Of a stretch of DNA of 64,000 nucleotides, positions 61,551 to 64,000 are shown piece by piece. How positions within the stretch are numbered: the first letter of the stretch is position 1; every line of letters starts with the position of its first letter. The DNA comes from an uncultured Bacteroidia bacterium (GTDB lineage: Bacteria > Bacteroidota > Bacteroidia > Bacteroidales > F082), in assembly GCA_902770835.1 (NCBI GenBank), contig CACXUM010000003.1:50069-114068 (forward strand), in the 5' to 3' direction. Both the position numbers and the translations under genes were made by a program. The notes below the pieces were generated by a model. It was given only the letters and a program-made list of their open reading frames with translations. It was not told the DNA's origin and made no database searches.

Positions 61551-62252
61551 TTATGTCAAAATAGGAAACGCCTTGAAAAAAGTCAACAGGGAAATGGTTT
61601 CTTTGCGCAGTTTGGTTTTGGCGAATTTCTTGGTTTCCCCATCGGTCAGTTCGCCTAAGCCGTTCATAATGGTTTTGTCGCTGACTTGTTCCAATGTGTC
61701 AATACAATGTCGAATGTACTCTTGCAAGGGCATTCCCATCCTGTTTTCCACAATGTTTGCATTGATGGGCGTTTGGGCATTCAGGAAAAACCAGCAATCA
61801 AACACGTCGCGCCCCGTGATTTCGTTTCGGTCGAGCAGGGCGCAGAGTTTGTGGGCAAACATATCAGGCTTGGCAAGCACTTTCATATCAATGCCCAACA
61901 GATTCTTGATTTCATAATGGTTGTCATATTGGCGGTTCGAAATCTCCACTTTCAGTTTCCTTTCGTTTTGTCCATAGTCCAAAACAAAAACGGAACCATA
62001 GAACTTCAAAGCCTCATCGTGAATTGTGCCATACTTCAGCAGTATTTTTTTGACTTTCTCGTACACCTCTTTTTCCTTGTCCGTATCGAGCAGGTTGAAA
62101 TCCAAATCGACTGAAAAACGGGGCAAACCGTAGAAAAACATCAATGCGGTTCCACCTTTGAAAGCAAGGCAATCTGCGAGTTCAGCATCCGAAAACAGGT
62201 CTTTCAGGATTTGCAACATAAAGAATTTGTGCTTGTTAATGTCCATAGTCAT
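61551..62252 (-). CDS. AbiEii-type nucleotidyltransferase toxin
   Basis: 233 residues. FKGGTALMFFYGLPRFSVDLDFNLL is the nucleotidyltransferase signature (G-G-T-x-L... with D-x-D) of the AbiEii family. GIDMKVLAKPDMFAHKLCALLDRNEITGRDVFDCWFFL is the second conserved part. These enzymes act as toxins in type IV-like AbiE systems, protecting against phage in some hosts. It overlaps the antitoxin gene by 4 bp (ATGA), so both are cotranscribed with the antitoxin first. Confidence 0.88.
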   Translation of the reverse strand: MTMDINKHKFFMLQILKDLFSDAELADCLAFKGGTALMFFYGLPRFSVDLDFNLLDTDKEKEVYEKVKKILLKYGTIHDEALKFYGSVFVLDYGQNERKLKVEISNRQYDNHYEIKNLLGIDMKVLAKPDMFAHKLCALLDRNEITGRDVFDCWFFLNAQTPINANIVENRMGMPLQEYIRHCIDTLEQVSDKTIMNGLGELTDGETKKFAKTKLRKETISLLTFFKAFPILT

Positions 62253-62824
62253 AATGATTTGAATAATTCCTTGACTCTTTCAGTCAACCGCTGGGATTGG
62301 TAAACAGGAAGCAGTTGCATGACGCGCCTTTTGCTGACGGCGCGGAGGTTGTCGAAATAGCATTCTGAATTTAGGTACATCATATCGAGCAAGGCCCTTT
62401 CGGGCGTGGCGATGCTGATGTTGTCACGCAGTTCAATGCCTGCCAAATTGTATAGGATTTCGTTTTTGATTTGCCTATAACGGAAAACTCGTCCGTCCAT
62501 TTCAATCTCGCGGCTCAGATAACTTACCGAGGTGATGGCCGAGTCGTACTGGAAAATGACCCCTTCTCGTTGAAGCACATACTCCAAAGAAATGTAGGAC
62601 GGCACAAATACCAAGCCTGCCAATTCTTCCGGGTTGTAGTGCTTTTTGGCATAAATCCCTTTTCGCGGATTGAGCAACAGCCCTTTTTGGACATAATAAT
62701 TCAACTTTTTTGAGAGGGAATCGTCTCTTTTCTCGTTGAGCAACAGCGCAATGCTATTGGTGTTGAACGCAGTTCTTGGCACATCACCAAGACCTAAAAT
62801 GATATTTTTTTGCGAACCAATCAT
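62249..62824 (-). CDS. AbiEi-type antitoxin
   Basis: 191 residues from ATG 62824, which follows the -7 box at 62850. The N-terminal part (LNEKRDDSLSKKLNYYVQKGLLLNPRKGIYAKK) is a winged-helix-like DNA-binding domain. LAGLVFVPSYISLEYVLQREGVI and ATPERALLDMMYLN are typical of AbiEi antitoxins. It likely neutralises the AbiEii toxin and represses the operon. The longer reading frame to 62869 is rejected because it begins upstream of the promoter. Confidence 0.85.
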   Translation of the reverse strand: MIGSQKNIILGLGDVPRTAFNTNSIALLLNEKRDDSLSKKLNYYVQKGLLLNPRKGIYAKKHYNPEELAGLVFVPSYISLEYVLQREGVIFQYDSAITSVSYLSREIEMDGRVFRYRQIKNEILYNLAGIELRDNISIATPERALLDMMYLNSECYFDNLRAVSKRRVMQLLPVYQSQRLTERVKELFKSL

Positions 62825-62849
62825 CCGAAATTTTCGTATTTTCAGTTCG

Positions 62850-62857
62850 CAAAAATA
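62850..62857 (-). promoter_or_regulatory. -7 box for the AbiE-type operon
   Basis: On the minus strand it reads TATTTTTG, 26 bp before ATG 62824. It sets the antitoxin start. Confidence 0.5.
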
Positions 62858-62921
62858 CACAATTTCCAAAATGTGAGATACAAATTTGTATGTTTTTCAT
62901 TTTGGAGAGAAGTGTTTTGTG

Positions 62922-63020
62922 TTATTTGTCGCCATAGTGACCGTAGGCAGACACCACCTCCACAATGACCACATCATGGTAAATCTTGTAAACAAGTCTG
63001 TACTTAACCTTGTAGTTCAT
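62922..63020 (-). pseudogene. Truncated YoeB/Txe-type toxin (C-terminal remnant)
   Basis: A 32-residue frame from ATG 63020 to the stop at 62922 reads YRLVYKIYHDVVIVEVVSAY followed by GHYGDK, which matches the last third of YoeB/Txe-like mRNA interferases, including the end His-Tyr. The N-terminal two thirds, with the other catalytic residues, are missing. The start overlaps the antitoxin stop, so an internal deletion probably joined a short leader to the toxin tail. It cannot be a functional toxin. Confidence 0.75.
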
Positions 63021-63351
63021 ACTCGATTCTGGTTAGGAAATCGTCCAACGATTCATTTGGGAGCATCTCGTGGGAAGTAGCCTCGCCGCTTTCTGCTTCT
63101 TTCAGTCTTTTCTCAAGCATATCAATATTCCTTTGGTCGGCGAAGAACGGGTCGCCGCTCGGACTGATTTCGTAGGGGTTGCGACGGAATTCTGGTGGGA
63201 TGTTGAGTATGGCATCTTCTCTCTTTACCGGCTTGATGCTGACTTTGAACGAGCCGTGGTCGCGGGTCTTGACGATGAAATCATCGCCGTTTGACTCCGT
63301 GAAATAACTCATCATATTCGTCCTGAAATCTCTGCTACTGACTACTATCAT
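63004..63351 (-). CDS. Phd/YefM-type antitoxin (likely orphan)
   Basis: 115 residues from ATG 63351. MIVVSSRDFRTNMMSYFTES and GDDFIVKTRDHGSFKVSIKPV match Bacteroidetes Phd/YefM-family antitoxins. The acidic C-terminal part (RLKEAESGEATSHE) would bind the toxin. Its toxin partner immediately downstream is reduced to a 32-residue remnant, so it may act alone as a DNA-binding protein or as an anti-addiction factor. The ORF to 63390 is rejected because the -7 box at 63378-63385 lies inside it. Confidence 0.82.
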   Translation of the reverse strand: MIVVSSRDFRTNMMSYFTESNGDDFIVKTRDHGSFKVSIKPVKREDAILNIPPEFRRNPYEISPSGDPFFADQRNIDMLEKRLKEAESGEATSHEMLPNESLDDFLTRIEYELQG

Positions 63352-63377
63352 GTTGTTCTCCTTTCCTTTTTGTTCCG

Positions 63378-63385
63378 CAAAGATA
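63378..63385 (-). promoter_or_regulatory. -7 box for the antitoxin gene
   Basis: On the minus strand it reads TATCTTTG (TAnnTTTG), 27 bp before ATG 63351. Confidence 0.55.
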
Positions 63386-63504
63386 CACACTTTTTCGATT
63401 TCTTACCATTTTGGTACCAAAATGATACCATTTTTTTACTTTCAGCTATGTGTAACCCATCCGTTTGCATTTCCGGCAATCCAATCGTACATTTTCCACA
63501 AAAA

Positions 63505-63533
63505 AGCCTCAACCCTTTTGCTGGATTGAGGCT
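63505..63533 (-). terminator. Terminator after the partial T9SS gene
   Basis: AGCCTCAA and TTGAGGCT form a stem; on the minus strand it is followed by a run of T. It lies 16 bp past the stop codon at 63550. Confidence 0.75.
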
Positions 63534-63549
63534 ATATTTTTCTCATCGC

Positions 63550-63999
63550 TTATTTCGTAACCGTTATCCTATTCGTATGGGAAACGCCTTGCTTGTCGTG
63601 GATGCGCAGTAAGTAAATGCCTTCCGCTAAATCCGCTACATCAATCTCATTCGTCCCCTGCACCCTCTTCACCACCCGCCCCAAAGCATTATAAACCAAA
63701 ACCTCATCAACCTCAACGCCCTCAATCCGCACAACACCGCTGGCAGGATTGGGATAAACAACAGCCTCAAAACGATTCTCTTCAACCCCCGTGGTATTCT
63801 TCTCCAAACATTCAGACCACGAAATCGCTGATTCCACGCCGTTGATCACATGGCTGACACCCCATTTGTAAAGGCCGTCATCCAAGTCAGCCCATTGTCC
63901 ATCAAGGTAGGAATTGACTTCCAGCTTTCTTGCAATCAACTCCATGTCCTGGCCGTCGCAAAGGGCGCGATACACCTTGAAGTGTGGAAAACCGCTGTC
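63550..63999 (-). CDS. C-terminal part of a T9SS-secreted protein (5' end outside window)
   Basis: The frame is open to the right edge; only the last 149 residues are present. FKVYRALCDGQDMELIARKL and LYKWGVSHVINGVESAISWSE resemble the fibronectin-like module that precedes sorting domains in Bacteroidales surface proteins. VVYPNPASGVVRIEGVEVDE, VYNALGRVVKRV, and the ending IDVADLAEGIYLLRIHDKQG to RITVTK form the T9SS type A sorting domain. The protein is exported by the type IX system; its main activity cannot be told. Confidence 0.85.
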   Translation of the reverse strand, partial: DSGFPHFKVYRALCDGQDMELIARKLEVNSYLDGQWADLDDGLYKWGVSHVINGVESAISWSECLEKNTTGVEENRFEAVVYPNPASGVVRIEGVEVDEVLVYNALGRVVKRVQGTNEIDVADLAEGIYLLRIHDKQGVSHTNRITVTK

Positions 64000-64000
64000 A

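Noticed and set aside
1-64000. tRNA, rRNA and riboswitch genes
   Set aside because: Reading the intergenic gaps showed no cloverleaf, rRNA-like or known riboswitch pattern that I could support; a covariance-model search would be needed to exclude small ones.

Overview
The window looks like a chromosomal segment of a member of the Bacteroidales. The main evidence is a SusC/SusD outer-membrane pair, three proteins ending in type IX secretion (T9SS) sorting domains, a methylmalonyl-CoA mutase pair, GpsA next to an acyltransferase, and repeated TAnnTTTG -7 promoter boxes typical of Bacteroidetes. No rRNA, tRNA or CRISPR array was found. All assignments come from reading the sequence; no database search was run.

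Region 1 (1-26540, + strand) is a surface-polysaccharide locus. It starts inside a glycosyltransferase and continues with a phospho-sugar transferase, a PLP enzyme, three ATP-grasp ligases, a saccharopine-dehydrogenase-like protein, an SDR and an aldo/keto reductase. Next comes a compact acyl-thioester pathway: an AMP-forming ligase, three acyl carrier proteins, two FabH-like synthases, three SDR reductases, a metallo-beta-lactamase-fold hydrolase and FabD. My inference is that this pathway makes a short, possibly amino-acid-derived acyl group that decorates a sugar. A VanZ-like gene broken at a T7 tract, a DegT-type aminotransferase, and Wza-, Wzc- and CpsB-like export and control proteins complete the locus.

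Region 2 (26580-30584) holds the two methylmalonyl-CoA mutase subunits. A strong hairpin terminator separates them from convergent minus-strand genes: an O-antigen-ligase-like protein and two lipoproteins (30662-34537), then nrdG-nrdD (34725-37327).

Region 3 (37521-41966) has an Rpn-type nuclease gene disabled by a 14-bp tandem duplication and flanked by near-identical terminator repeats, then proS and an AAA-like ATPase fused to a PD-(D/E)XK domain. Region 4 (42003-49775) is a SusC-SusD operon with a secreted PNGase F-like protein, which suggests harvesting of N-glycans from glycoproteins.

Region 5 (49973-53368) contains a DUF262-HNH nuclease, an EcoRI-type adenine methyltransferase with a long structured leader, and a PIN toxin-antitoxin pair. 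Region 6 (53384-57940) is housekeeping: gpsA, an acyltransferase, a diacylglycerol-kinase-like protein and pgk. Region 7 (57946-63999) has dispersed repeats, a T9SS beta-helix protein, DUF4160 and DUF2442 proteins, a Card1/Can2-like CARF nuclease, an AbiE-type pair, a decayed YoeB-type module and a partial T9SS protein.

The most unusual features are: (a) a GxxExxY nuclease-like gene between two palindromic repeat elements, with a 29/31-bp match to one repeat arm read in frame inside a neighbouring enzyme gene; (b) the acyl-ACP pathway inside a glycan locus; (c) the stand-alone CARF nuclease; (d) the PNGase F-SusCD operon; (e) the exact 14-bp duplication that disables the Rpn gene.
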